NCBI RefSeq assembly: GCF_038397715.1
Contig: NZ_CP151633.1
Location: 2,852,001-2,916,000, forward strand
Length of the DNA stretch: 64,000 bases
DNA from: Microbacterium sp. LWO14-1.2
GTDB lineage: Bacteria; Actinomycetota; Actinomycetes; Actinomycetales; Microbacteriaceae
Direction: 5' to 3'
Below are positions 29,091-37,033 of this stretch, piece by piece. Every line of letters begins with the position of its first letter. The first letter of the stretch is position 1. The notes beneath the pieces were generated by a model. It was not told the DNA's origin. It did not search any database and worked only from the letters and a program-made list of their open reading frames with translations. The translations under genes and the position numbers were made by a program.

Positions 29091-29187
29091 CAGCCGAATT
29101 CTTCATTCCGGCCTTGGCGCGCCCGATTCCCCCGACAGGGCCGCCGTGGGCGGCATCTCATTCCCCCCGTGAGGTGCCGCCTTTCTC
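29091..29187 (+). ncRNA. 6C small RNA
   Basis: The 379-nt gap between acs and tadA holds a small RNA. Two hairpins each show ATTCCCCC(C)G in the loop: the first with GCCC/GGGC around ATTCCCCCG (about 29121-29141), the second with a 12-bp stem GGCGGCATCTCA / TGAGGTGCCGCC (29149-29160 and 29170-29181) around TTCCCCCCG. C-rich loops in paired hairpins define the actinobacterial 6C RNA. A TTTCTC run after hairpin two completes a terminator. In M. tuberculosis this RNA (B11) lies beside the same Tad-like gene block, which supports the assignment. Ends are inferred. Confidence 0.8.
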
Positions 29188-29307
29188 ATGCGATCGCGTG
29201 CCGCACCGTCTCTGCACCGCAGAGGCTCCGGAGGGGTTGTGCACAGCCACCGCGGATGCGAGCGGACGTCGCGTCCACGGAGCGGTCGCGCTGTCTAGCG
29301 TCGAGCC

Positions 29308-30315
29308 ATGAGCCAGGGATTCGTCATCGAGCCGCGCGACACGCGCGTCGACACGGGCGTCGGCGACGGCACGACGCGGATGCCGCTGGATCCGGCGTTC
29401 GGGCCGCTTGCGGAGTTCTGCGCCGATGAGGACATCACCGACATCTTCGTGAACGGTTCGTCGGGGTTGTTCGTCGACCGGGGGAGGGGGACGGAAGCCG
29501 TTCCCCGGTGGAGCGCCTCGGAGCGGGAGGTCCGCGACCTCGCAGTCGCCCTGGTCGGTCTCGGCGGGCGCCACCTCGACGACCAGGCGCCGTGCGTCGA
29601 CGTGCGGCTGGCGTCCGGGATCCGCGTCCACGCGGTGCTCGCTCCCGTCTCCGCCTCCGGAACCGCGCTCTCCGTGCGCGTGCCGCGCGTCCGGGTCGCC
29701 GACCTCGATGCCCTCGCCGCTCTCGGATCGTTCGACGACAGGCAGCAGCGGTGGCTGCTCGGCCTCGTCAGGGATCGCGCGAACATCCTCATCTCCGGCG
29801 GCACGGGCACCGGCAAGACGACACTGCTGTCGGCGCTGCTGACCGCCGTGCCGGACGTCGAGCGGATCATCACGATCGAAGACGTGGCGGAGCTCGCTCC
29901 TCGTCATCCGCACCACGTGGCGCTCGAGGCGCGGCAGCCGAACCTCGAGGGCGCGGGTGGCATCAGTCTCGCGCGCCTCGTGCGGGAATCGCTCCGGATG
30001 CGGCCCGATCGCCTTATCGTCGGCGAATGCCGCGGCGAAGAGGTGCGCGAGCTGCTGAGCGCCTTGAACACCGGCCACGACGGTGGTGCGGGAACGCTCC
30101 ACGCCTCGGGTCTCGGAGACGTGCCTGCTCGCCTGGAGGCCCTCGGTGCGCTCGCGGGGATGGATGCCACGGCCCTCGCACGACAGGCGGTCAGCGCCTT
30201 CGGGATGGTCCTGCACCTGCACAGGGATCCGGACGGGACGAGGCGCATAGACAAAGCAGGGGTGCTCGCGGTGGACGGCGATCGGCTCGCTATAGAAGAG
30301 GTGCGGCCGTGGTGA
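29308..30315 (+). CDS. Tad pilus assembly ATPase TadA/CpaF
   Basis: Secretion ATPase that powers assembly of Tad (type IVc) pili. The 335-aa protein has an N-terminal domain (DEDITDIFVNG), Walker A SGGTGTGKTTLL (about 167-178), the Asp box ITIEDVAEL (about 190-198), Walker B RPDRLIVGECRG (about 232-243) and the His box GHDGGAGTLHA (about 256-266). TAGCGT ends 6 nt before ATG 29308, so the operon mRNA is probably leaderless. It heads a run of five overlapping or close genes to 32210. Its stop overlaps the next start (GTGA). Confidence 0.94.
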   Translation: MSQGFVIEPRDTRVDTGVGDGTTRMPLDPAFGPLAEFCADEDITDIFVNGSSGLFVDRGRGTEAVPRWSASEREVRDLAVALVGLGGRHLDDQAPCVDVRLASGIRVHAVLAPVSASGTALSVRVPRVRVADLDALAALGSFDDRQQRWLLGLVRDRANILISGGTGTGKTTLLSALLTAVPDVERIITIEDVAELAPRHPHHVALEARQPNLEGAGGISLARLVRESLRMRPDRLIVGECRGEEVRELLSALNTGHDGGAGTLHASGLGDVPARLEALGALAGMDATALARQAVSAFGMVLHLHRDPDGTRRIDKAGVLAVDGDRLAIEEVRPW

Positions 30316-31205
30316 GGCTCTTCCGCCGGGGTGCGCCGCCGCGGAACTCGGATCCCGCGACGACCGTGCGGACACTCGCCGTGCTGCTGCAGGCCGGCGC
30401 CGTTCCGCTGGTCGCGTGGCGGCACATCGCGGACCTCGGAGACCCGCACGCGATGTCGATCGTCGACCGGGTCGATGCCGGAGAACCGCTCGTCTCCGCG
30501 ATCGATGCGCAGGGCGGGGCCTGGCGCGATCTCGCTGCAGCGTGGGAGGTCGCCACGACCGTCGGCGCTCCGCTGGCCGAGGTGCTCCGGATGATCGCCG
30601 ACACTCTGCGCGACGCCGCGGCGGCTGCCGACGACGTGCGGATCGCCCTGGCGGAACCCGCGGGCACCGCGCGACTGCTGCTGTGGATGCCGTTCGCGGG
30701 GCTCGTCCTCGGTTTCGCGCTCGGCTTCGATACCCTCGGCATCGTCACGACCAACCCCGTCGGGGCAGGATGCGTGGCGGCCGGGCTCGCGCTCGTGCTG
30801 GCCGCCCGCGTCTGGACGGCTCACCTGTTGAGGCTGGCGCGTCCGAGGCCGGGGACCCCGGGGATGCAGGCGGAACTGGTCGCTGTGGCGCTCTCCGGAG
30901 GAGCGTCCGTCGACCGCGCGCTCCGTCTCGTCGGCGACACGGGCGCGTCGCGGCTCGACGACGGACAGCGTCTCGAGGCCGTCCTCGACCTGTCCCGATC
31001 CGCCGGTGTGCCGGCCGTCGAGCTCCTGCGTGCGTCGGCGGCGCAGGATCGGCATTCCTCTCGCGTCGACGGCCGGCTGCGGGCGGCGCGGCTCTCGACC
31101 CGGCTCCTCATCCCTCTCGGCGTCTGCACGCTGCCCGCCTTCCTCCTGCTCGGCGTCGCCCCGCTGCTGCTCAGCGTGCTCGCCTCGACACCCCTGCCGT
31201 TCTGA
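30312..31205 (+). CDS. TadB/TadC-like pilus platform protein, apparently fused
   Basis: A 297-aa membrane protein that would form the inner-membrane platform for the Tad ATPase. Two GspF/TadC-type helical cores are visible: residues about 15-110 (VLLQAGAVPLVAWRHIA) and about 175-265 (ELVAVALSGGASVDRALRLVG), separated by two membrane helices (about 117-165), with a final membrane pair at the C-terminus. Mycobacteria use two genes (TadB and TadC) for this; here one compact gene carries both cores. GTG 30312 overlaps the tadA stop; GTG 30309 is possible. Confidence 0.85.
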   Translation: MRLFRRGAPPRNSDPATTVRTLAVLLQAGAVPLVAWRHIADLGDPHAMSIVDRVDAGEPLVSAIDAQGGAWRDLAAAWEVATTVGAPLAEVLRMIADTLRDAAAAADDVRIALAEPAGTARLLLWMPFAGLVLGFALGFDTLGIVTTNPVGAGCVAAGLALVLAARVWTAHLLRLARPRPGTPGMQAELVAVALSGGASVDRALRLVGDTGASRLDDGQRLEAVLDLSRSAGVPAVELLRASAAQDRHSSRVDGRLRAARLSTRLLIPLGVCTLPAFLLLGVAPLLLSVLASTPLPF

Positions 31206-31256
31206 CCCCACCCACGAGAAGCCACAGAGAAAGAAACCCCGAGAAAGAGGAACACC

Positions 31257-31508
31257 ATGACCACGATCCCGACCCTGACCACGATCCCGAGCCTGGCCAC
31301 GATCCGTACCGAGAGCACGATCCCGCCCCTGACCCGTCGCCGCGCGGCATCGCTCTTCGGAGACGACAGCGGGGCGGCGACAGCCGAATACGCCATCACC
31401 ACGATGGCGGCGGTCGCCTTCGCGGGCCTCCTCGTCGTCATCATGCGGTCCGGTGAGGTGCGCGGCATCCTCACCGACATCGTGCGCCGCGCGCTCACGG
31501 TCTCGTGA
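31257..31508 (+). CDS. DUF4244 Flp-like prepilin
   Basis: An 83-aa prepilin-like protein. After a long leader, GDDSG is followed by AATAEYAITTMAAVAFAGLLVVIM: Glu at +5 and Tyr at +6 after the glycine fit Flp prepilin cleavage by a TadV-type peptidase. The leader holds four 6-residue repeats (TTIPTL, TTIPSL, ATIRTE, STIPPL). AGAGGAAC precedes the ATG. It is the presumed major pilin of the Tad locus. No prepilin peptidase gene is in the window. Confidence 0.87.
   Translation: MTTIPTLTTIPSLATIRTESTIPPLTRRRAASLFGDDSGAATAEYAITTMAAVAFAGLLVVIMRSGEVRGILTDIVRRALTVS
31260..31331 (+). repeat. Four tandem 18-bp repeats in the prepilin leader
   Basis: Units start at 31260, 31278, 31296 and 31314. The first reads ACCACGATCCCGACCCTG; the others differ at a few positions. 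The 18-bp length keeps the reading frame, so copy-number change would alter only the leader length. Confidence 0.85.
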
Positions 31509-31846
31509 TGCGTCAGCCGGGCGACGACCGCGGGTCGGTCGCCGCAGAACTCACCCTCGCGCTGCCCGCCGTGCTGCTGGCACTCCTGTTGGGGGCCGGA
31601 GCGCTCGGCGCGGCGTCGCGGCAGGTCGCGCTGCAGGATGCCGCGGCCGACGCCGCGCGGCTGCTCGGGCGGGGTGAGGACGAGGGGGCGGCAGCGGCGG
31701 CCGTCGCGCGTGCGGTGCCCGGCGCCGGTGTGGCGAGCCGCAGCGCCGGCGACGTCGTCTGCGTCACCGCGCACAGCGAGGTCGCGATCGCGACCGTCCG
31801 CCTCCCGCTCCGAGCGTCGAGCTGCGCCCTCGCAGGGGGCCTGTGA
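31508..31846 (+). CDS. TadE-like minor pilin
   Basis: A 112-aa protein with DDRGSVAAELTLALPAVLLALLLG near its start: a Gly cleavage site followed by Glu at +5 and a hydrophobic helix, as in TadE pseudopilins. Two cysteines in the C-terminal part (VVCVT and SSCAL) could form a disulfide. ATG 31508 overlaps the preceding stop by one base (TGATG). It belongs to the Tad operon and probably helps initiate or anchor pili. Confidence 0.85.
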   Translation: MRQPGDDRGSVAAELTLALPAVLLALLLGAGALGAASRQVALQDAAADAARLLGRGEDEGAAAAAVARAVPGAGVASRSAGDVVCVTAHSEVAIATVRLPLRASSCALAGGL

Positions 31847-31880
31847 TGGACGCGGTGGATCCTCCCGGCGGGAGGCGATG

Positions 31881-32210
31881 ATGGCCGGGTCGGCCCTCGG
31901 AGCCGGGCTGCTGGTCGTCGCGGCCACCCTGTCGCTCGGACTGGCTGCCGTCGGCGGCGCCGCCGTCACCGCGCAGCGAGCCGCAGGGGCCGCTGACGCC
32001 GCGGCGCTCGCCGCAGCCGACGCCGCGAGCGGAGCCGTGATCGCGACCGAGGACCCGTGCGGGCTCGCCGCGCGCGTCGCGCAGGCATCCGGCGCGCAGG
32101 TCACGGGCTGCGCCCTGGCCGGACTCGTGGCGACCGTGCAGGTCCAGGCGGCGTACGCTGGACTCGCCGCCGTCTCCCGTGCCCGCGCCGGGCCACCCGA
32201 GGAGAGATGA
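31881..32210 (+). CDS. Rv3654c-like Tad-locus protein
   Basis: A 109-aa alanine-rich protein with one N-terminal membrane segment (residues 2-30) and two cysteines (EDPCGLA, VTGCAL). The position as last gene of the Tad operon, the length and the helicase-like misannotated family of the mycobacterial Rv3654c match. The family is thought to be pseudopilin- or TadG-like, with no proven function. ATG 31881 was chosen because GGGAGG lies 5 nt before it; ATG 31878 is too close to that site. Confidence 0.72.
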   Translation: MAGSALGAGLLVVAATLSLGLAAVGGAAVTAQRAAGAADAAALAAADAASGAVIATEDPCGLAARVAQASGAQVTGCALAGLVATVQVQAAYAGLAAVSRARAGPPEER

Positions 32211-32308
32211 CGACGGCGCGAAGCGCGGTCCCGCGAGAACGCAGGTCGCCGCTGTGACGAACCCATCACGGCGGTGTGTATGGTGTGCTTCGGAGAAAGG
32301 ATGCACCC

Positions 32309-35164
32309 TTGGCTCAAGGCAAGAAGCTGGTCATCGTCGAGTCCCCGACGAAGATGAGGTCTATTCAGGGGTACCTCGGTGACGGCTACGAGGTGCTCAG
32401 CTCGGTCGGTCACATCCGCGACCTCGCCGACAAGAAGGACATCCCCGCGGCCGACAAGCAGGCGTACGGGAAGTACTCGATCGACGTCGACAACGACTTC
32501 GACCCGTACTACGTCGTCTCCGACCGCAAGACCAAGACCGTCGCCGAGCTCAAGCGCGCGCTCAAGTCCGCCGACGAGCTCCTGCTCGCCACTGATGAGG
32601 ACCGCGAAGGCGAGGCGATCGCCTGGCATCTGCTCGAGACCCTCAAGCCGAAGGTCCCGGTCAAGCGCATGGTGTTCCACGAGATCACCAAGGACGCGAT
32701 CCAGGCCGCCGTCGGCAACACCCGCGAACTCGACACCGACCTCGTGGACGCCCAGGAGACCCGTCGCATCCTCGACCGCCTGTACGGCTGGGACGTCTCC
32801 CCGGTGCTCTGGTACAAGGTCAAGACCGGTCTCTCCGCCGGACGCGTGCAGTCCGCGGCGACCCGCATGATCGTCGAGCGCGAACGCGAGCGCATGGCCT
32901 TCGTATCCGCCGACTACTGGGACGTGGAGGCGCTCGCCTCGTCGAGCTCGGGGTTCCGGGTGCGGCTCGTCCGCGTCGACGGCGGTCAGCTCGCCCGAGG
33001 CACCGACTTCGACGACGCCGGAAAGCTCAAGAAGGCCGTCGTCGTCCTCGACGAGAAGAAGGCCGCAGCTCTCGCGCTCGCGGTCGACGCCGCCGGCGTG
33101 GGCACCGTCTCCAAGGTCGAGGCGAAGCCGGGTACCCGCAGCCCCTACGCGCCGTTCACCACCTCCACGATGCAGCAGGAGGCGGGACGGAAGCTCTCGA
33201 TGAGCGCGAAGCAGGCGATGAGCGTCGCCCAGCGTCTCTACGAGAAGGGCTACATCACCTATATGCGCACCGACTCCACGGCGCTGAGCACCCAGGCGGT
33301 GCAGGCGGCGCGGAGCCAGGCGGTCGCGCTCTACGGCGACAGCGCCGTGCCGCTCAAGCCGCGCGTCTACAAGTCGAAGAGCAAGAACGCCCAGGAGGCG
33401 CACGAGGCCATCCGCCCCTCCGGCGAGACCTTCCGCACGCCGTCATCCGTGTCGTCCGAGCTCGATCGCGAGGAGTTCCGCCTCTACGACCTCATCTGGA
33501 AGCGCACGGTCGCGAGCCAGATGGCCGACGCGAAGTACGAGACCACGACCGTCACGATCGCTGTCGACACGTCGTCGGCGTCGGGCGTCGACGCGCAGAG
33601 CATCGAGTTCACGGCATCCGGCACCGTCTATACCTTCAAGGGCTTCCTCGAGGCGTACGAAGAAGGACGCGACGAGAAGCGCAACTCGCAGGACACCTCC
33701 GACGAGCAGTCGCTGCCCGTCGTCGCTGTCGGCGACGAACTCCGGATGACGGATGCCGAGGCGAAGGGTCACCGCACGACTCCGAAGCCCCGCTTCACCG
33801 AGGCGTCGCTCGTGAAGGCGCTCGAGGAGCACGGCATCGGCCGGCCCTCGACGTTCGCGAGCATCATCGGCACCGTGATCGATCGAGGCTACGCCACGAA
33901 GCGCGGACAGGCCCTCGTGCCGACCTGGCTCGCGTTCAGCGTCGTGCGGCTGCTCGAGGAGCACTTCGCCGACCTCATCGACTACGACTTCACCGCGGCC
34001 CTCGAAGACGACCTCGACGCCATCGCGCGCGGTGAGCAGAAGCGTGTGGAGTGGCTGCGCTCCTTCTACTACGGCTCCGACCAGCAGGTCGGTCTGCGCC
34101 AGGTCGTCGACAACCTCGGTGAGATCGACGCCCGAGCGCTCAACTCCACGCGGATCACCGACACGGCCACCCTCCGGTTTGGCAAGTACGGGCCCTACCT
34201 CGAGGTGGTCGACCCCGCGGCTCCCGACGAGAAGCCGCGCATCGTCAACGTCCCCGAGGACCTCGCACCGGACGAGCTCACCGCCGAGAAGGCGCAGGAG
34301 CTCATCGACGCGCCCGTCGCGGGCGACCGCGTTCTCGGCGTGAACCCCGAGAACGGCAAGGTCATCGTCGTCAAGGACGGTCGATTCGGACCCTACGTGC
34401 AGGAGAACGACCCGGTGTCTGACGACGCCGCTGTGGACGAGTCCACCGGTGAGGTCGTCGAGAAGCCGAAGCCCAAGCGCGGAGCGAAGAAGGACGCCGC
34501 CCCCAAGCCGCGCACCGGATCGCTCTTCCGCTCCATGTCGGTCGACACGATCGACCTCGACACCGCTCTGCAGCTGCTGAGCCTTCCGCGCGTCGTCGGC
34601 ACCGACCCGGAATCCGGCGACGAGATCACCGCGCAGAACGGTCGTTACGGGCCCTACCTGAAGAAGGGCACCGACTCGCGCTCGCTGGAGAGCGAGTCGC
34701 AGATCTTCGAGGTCACGCTCGACCAGGCGCTCGAGATCTACAAGCAGCCCAAGTACGGAGCCGGAGCCCGCCGCGCATCGAGCGCGCTCGCCGAGTTCGA
34801 GGCCGACCCCGTGAGCGGCAAGCCCATCCGCATCCGCGACGGACGCTTCGGCGCCTACGTCACCGACGGCGAGACCAACGTCACGATCCCGCGGGGGCAG
34901 AAGCCGGAGGACATCACCTTCGAGATCGCGGTGCAGATGCTCGCCGACAAGCGTGCCAAGGGGCCCGCCCCCAAGCGGGGCGCACGAGGAGCCGCTGCGA
35001 AGAAGGCGCCGGCCAAGAAGCCCGCCGCGAAGAAGCCCGCTGCGAAGAAGGCGGCGACCAAGAAGCCGCAGACGGATGCCGAGAAGGCGGCCGCACGCTC
35101 GGCGGCGGCCAAGAAGGCCGCGGCGACCCGTGCGGCGAACGCCGCGAAGAAGCGCGCCGAGTGA
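32309..35164 (+). CDS. topA: DNA topoisomerase I
   Basis: Type IA topoisomerase that relaxes negative supercoils. Of 951 aa: Toprim at the start (KLVIVESPTKMRSIQGYLG, with DEDREGEAIAWHL at about 95-107), catalytic tyrosine in YMRTDST (about Y318), and C-terminal repeat domains with GRFGPYV- and GRYGPYLK-type motifs. The tail from about 890 is lysine/alanine-rich (repeated AAKK and PAKK units), as in other actinobacteria, where it aids DNA binding. TTG 32309 is the likely start: AGAAAGGA lies 7 nt before it and MAQGKKLVIVESP is the family start. Confidence 0.97.
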   Translation: MAQGKKLVIVESPTKMRSIQGYLGDGYEVLSSVGHIRDLADKKDIPAADKQAYGKYSIDVDNDFDPYYVVSDRKTKTVAELKRALKSADELLLATDEDREGEAIAWHLLETLKPKVPVKRMVFHEITKDAIQAAVGNTRELDTDLVDAQETRRILDRLYGWDVSPVLWYKVKTGLSAGRVQSAATRMIVERERERMAFVSADYWDVEALASSSSGFRVRLVRVDGGQLARGTDFDDAGKLKKAVVVLDEKKAAALALAVDAAGVGTVSKVEAKPGTRSPYAPFTTSTMQQEAGRKLSMSAKQAMSVAQRLYEKGYITYMRTDSTALSTQAVQAARSQAVALYGDSAVPLKPRVYKSKSKNAQEAHEAIRPSGETFRTPSSVSSELDREEFRLYDLIWKRTVASQMADAKYETTTVTIAVDTSSASGVDAQSIEFTASGTVYTFKGFLEAYEEGRDEKRNSQDTSDEQSLPVVAVGDELRMTDAEAKGHRTTPKPRFTEASLVKALEEHGIGRPSTFASIIGTVIDRGYATKRGQALVPTWLAFSVVRLLEEHFADLIDYDFTAALEDDLDAIARGEQKRVEWLRSFYYGSDQQVGLRQVVDNLGEIDARALNSTRITDTATLRFGKYGPYLEVVDPAAPDEKPRIVNVPEDLAPDELTAEKAQELIDAPVAGDRVLGVNPENGKVIVVKDGRFGPYVQENDPVSDDAAVDESTGEVVEKPKPKRGAKKDAAPKPRTGSLFRSMSVDTIDLDTALQLLSLPRVVGTDPESGDEITAQNGRYGPYLKKGTDSRSLESESQIFEVTLDQALEIYKQPKYGAGARRASSALAEFEADPVSGKPIRIRDGRFGAYVTDGETNVTIPRGQKPEDITFEIAVQMLADKRAKGPAPKRGARGAAAKKAPAKKPAAKKPAAKKAATKKPQTDAEKAAARSAAAKKAAATRAANAAKKRAE

Positions 35165-35192
35165 GCGGACCGACCGAAGCGCGAGCCGGCTC

Positions 35193-35822
35193 ATGACCTC
35201 GGACCGCGGTGTGTGGATCACGCTCGAAGGAGGCGACGGCTCGGGGAAGACGACGCAGGCCGATCTTCTCGCGGAGTGGTTGACGGGCACGGGGCGGACG
35301 GTCGTGCGCACCCGGGAACCGGGAGGCTCGGAGGTCGGCCAGCTCATCCGCGACATCGTGCTGCACCACCGCGGGGACATCGCTCCGCGTGCCGAGGCGC
35401 TTCTCTACGCCGCCGACCGCGCGCATCACGTCTCGACGGTCGTGCGTCCGGCCCTGGCGCGCGGCGAGGTCGTGCTGCAGGACCGGTATCTCGACTCCTC
35501 GGTCGCCTATCAGGGAGCGGGGCGTGTGCTCGACGCCGCCGAGATCCGGAACCTCTCCCTGTGGGCCGCCGAGGGAGCGCTGCCCGATCTGACGATCCTC
35601 CTCGACCTCGATCAGGACGAAGCCCGGAAGAGGCTGGACTCCGCCGACAAGCCGTTCGATCGTCTCGAAGCCGAGAAGAGCGAGTTCCACGGCCGTGTCC
35701 GCGAGGCGTTCCTCGCGCTGGCCGCCGACGAACCGGATCGGTTCCTGGTGCTGGACGCCGCCGCATCCCCCGAACGGATCGCCGACAGCATCCGCACGAG
35801 GGTCCAGAGCCTGCTGGACTGA
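35193..35822 (+). CDS. tmk: Thymidylate kinase
   Basis: Phosphorylates dTMP to dTDP. The 209-aa enzyme has P-loop LEGGDGSGKTTQ (residues 11-22), the DRX motif DRYLDSSVAYQG (about 97-108) and a lid region with EKSEFHGRVREAF. ATG 35193 begins 28 nt after topA. It is followed by the clamp-loader delta-prime gene, a frequent bacterial pairing (tmk-holB). Confidence 0.96.
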   Translation: MTSDRGVWITLEGGDGSGKTTQADLLAEWLTGTGRTVVRTREPGGSEVGQLIRDIVLHHRGDIAPRAEALLYAADRAHHVSTVVRPALARGEVVLQDRYLDSSVAYQGAGRVLDAAEIRNLSLWAAEGALPDLTILLDLDQDEARKRLDSADKPFDRLEAEKSEFHGRVREAFLALAADEPDRFLVLDAAASPERIADSIRTRVQSLLD

Positions 35823-35875
35823 CGAGAGGGACCCCGACGCCCACGGACGTCGGTGCCGCCGATTAGGCTGAGTGC

Positions 35876-37033
35876 ATGCCCCAGACCGTATCCCCTCCCT
35901 TCCCGTGGGGCGACGTCTGGGGGCAGGATGCCGCTGTCCAGACCCTCCGCGCTGCAGCGTCCGATCCCGCGGCGCTCTCGCACGCGTGGCTGATCACCGG
36001 GCCGCCCGGTTCCGGGCGCTCCACGCTCGCGTACGCGTTCGCCGCCGCTCTGGTCGCCGACAGTCCGGACGATGAGGCGACGATGCGGCAGGTCCTCGCC
36101 GGGACGCATCCCGACGTCACCGCGCTGCGCACCGACAAGGTCATCATCACGATCGCGGAGGCGAGGTCGCTCGTCGAGCGCTCGTACTTCGCCCCCTCGG
36201 CCGGGCGCTACCGCGTGATCGTGGTCGAGGATGCCGACCGCATGGTCGAGCGGACGTCCAACGTGCTGCTCAAGGCGCTCGAAGAGCCTCCCGAGCAGAC
36301 GGTGTGGGTGCTCTGCGCGCCGAGCGAGGCGGACCTGCTTCCCACCATCCGATCGCGCGTGCGGTCGCTGCGACTCCGAGAGCCCGACGTCGCCGACGTG
36401 GCCCGCCTGATCACCCTCCGCACCGGCGTCGACGCGGCCGTCGCCGAACAGGCCGCGCGCCATGCGCAGCGGCACATCGGCATGGCCCAGAGGCTCGCCA
36501 CCGACGATGCCGCGCGGCGTCGTCGCGACGAGACGCTGCGGTCGGTGATCGGGGTGCGCGGCGTCAACGACGCGGTCGAGGTCGCTGGGCGCATCATCCA
36601 GGCGGCGACCGACGACGCGAAGGCGCTGACGGCCGAGCGCGACGCTGCCGAGCGGGCCACTCTTCTGCGCACCGTGGGCATCGCCGAGGGGCAGCCCGTG
36701 CCGCCGGCGCTGCGGTCGCAGATCTCCGCGCTCGAAGACGAGCAGAAGAAGCGCGCGACCCGCAGCCTGCGCGACGGCATCGACCGCGTGCTCACCGATC
36801 TCCAGTCGCTGTTCCGAGACGTCGTCATGCTGCAGTTCGGGCGCGACGACGAGCTGATCAACAGCGAACTCCGCGACGAGCTCGCCGCACTCGCGTCCGC
36901 GTGGCCCGAGACGCGTACCCTTGTCGTACTTGACCACCTTGCCGAGACCCGCCAGTCGCTGGAGCGCAACGTCGCACCGCTGCTCGCCCTGGAGAGCTTG
37001 CTCGTGACCGTCACGAGCGGGAGGACACCGTGA
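35876..37033 (+). CDS. holB: DNA polymerase III delta-prime subunit
   Basis: Clamp-loader subunit, 385 aa. AAA+ core with GPPGSGRST at about 39-47, VVEDADRM at about 115-122, LLKALEEPP, and IRSRVRSL where many clamp-loader proteins have the SRC motif. The zinc-binding cysteines found after the P-loop in E. coli delta-prime and in DnaX are missing (the region reads ALVADSPDDEATMRQVL). ATG 35876 has TAGGCT ending 6 nt before it, so it appears to have its own leaderless transcript despite following tmk. It overlaps the next gene by 4 nt. Confidence 0.93.
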   Translation: MPQTVSPPFPWGDVWGQDAAVQTLRAAASDPAALSHAWLITGPPGSGRSTLAYAFAAALVADSPDDEATMRQVLAGTHPDVTALRTDKVIITIAEARSLVERSYFAPSAGRYRVIVVEDADRMVERTSNVLLKALEEPPEQTVWVLCAPSEADLLPTIRSRVRSLRLREPDVADVARLITLRTGVDAAVAEQAARHAQRHIGMAQRLATDDAARRRRDETLRSVIGVRGVNDAVEVAGRIIQAATDDAKALTAERDAAERATLLRTVGIAEGQPVPPALRSQISALEDEQKKRATRSLRDGIDRVLTDLQSLFRDVVMLQFGRDDELINSELRDELAALASAWPETRTLVVLDHLAETRQSLERNVAPLLALESLLVTVTSGRTP

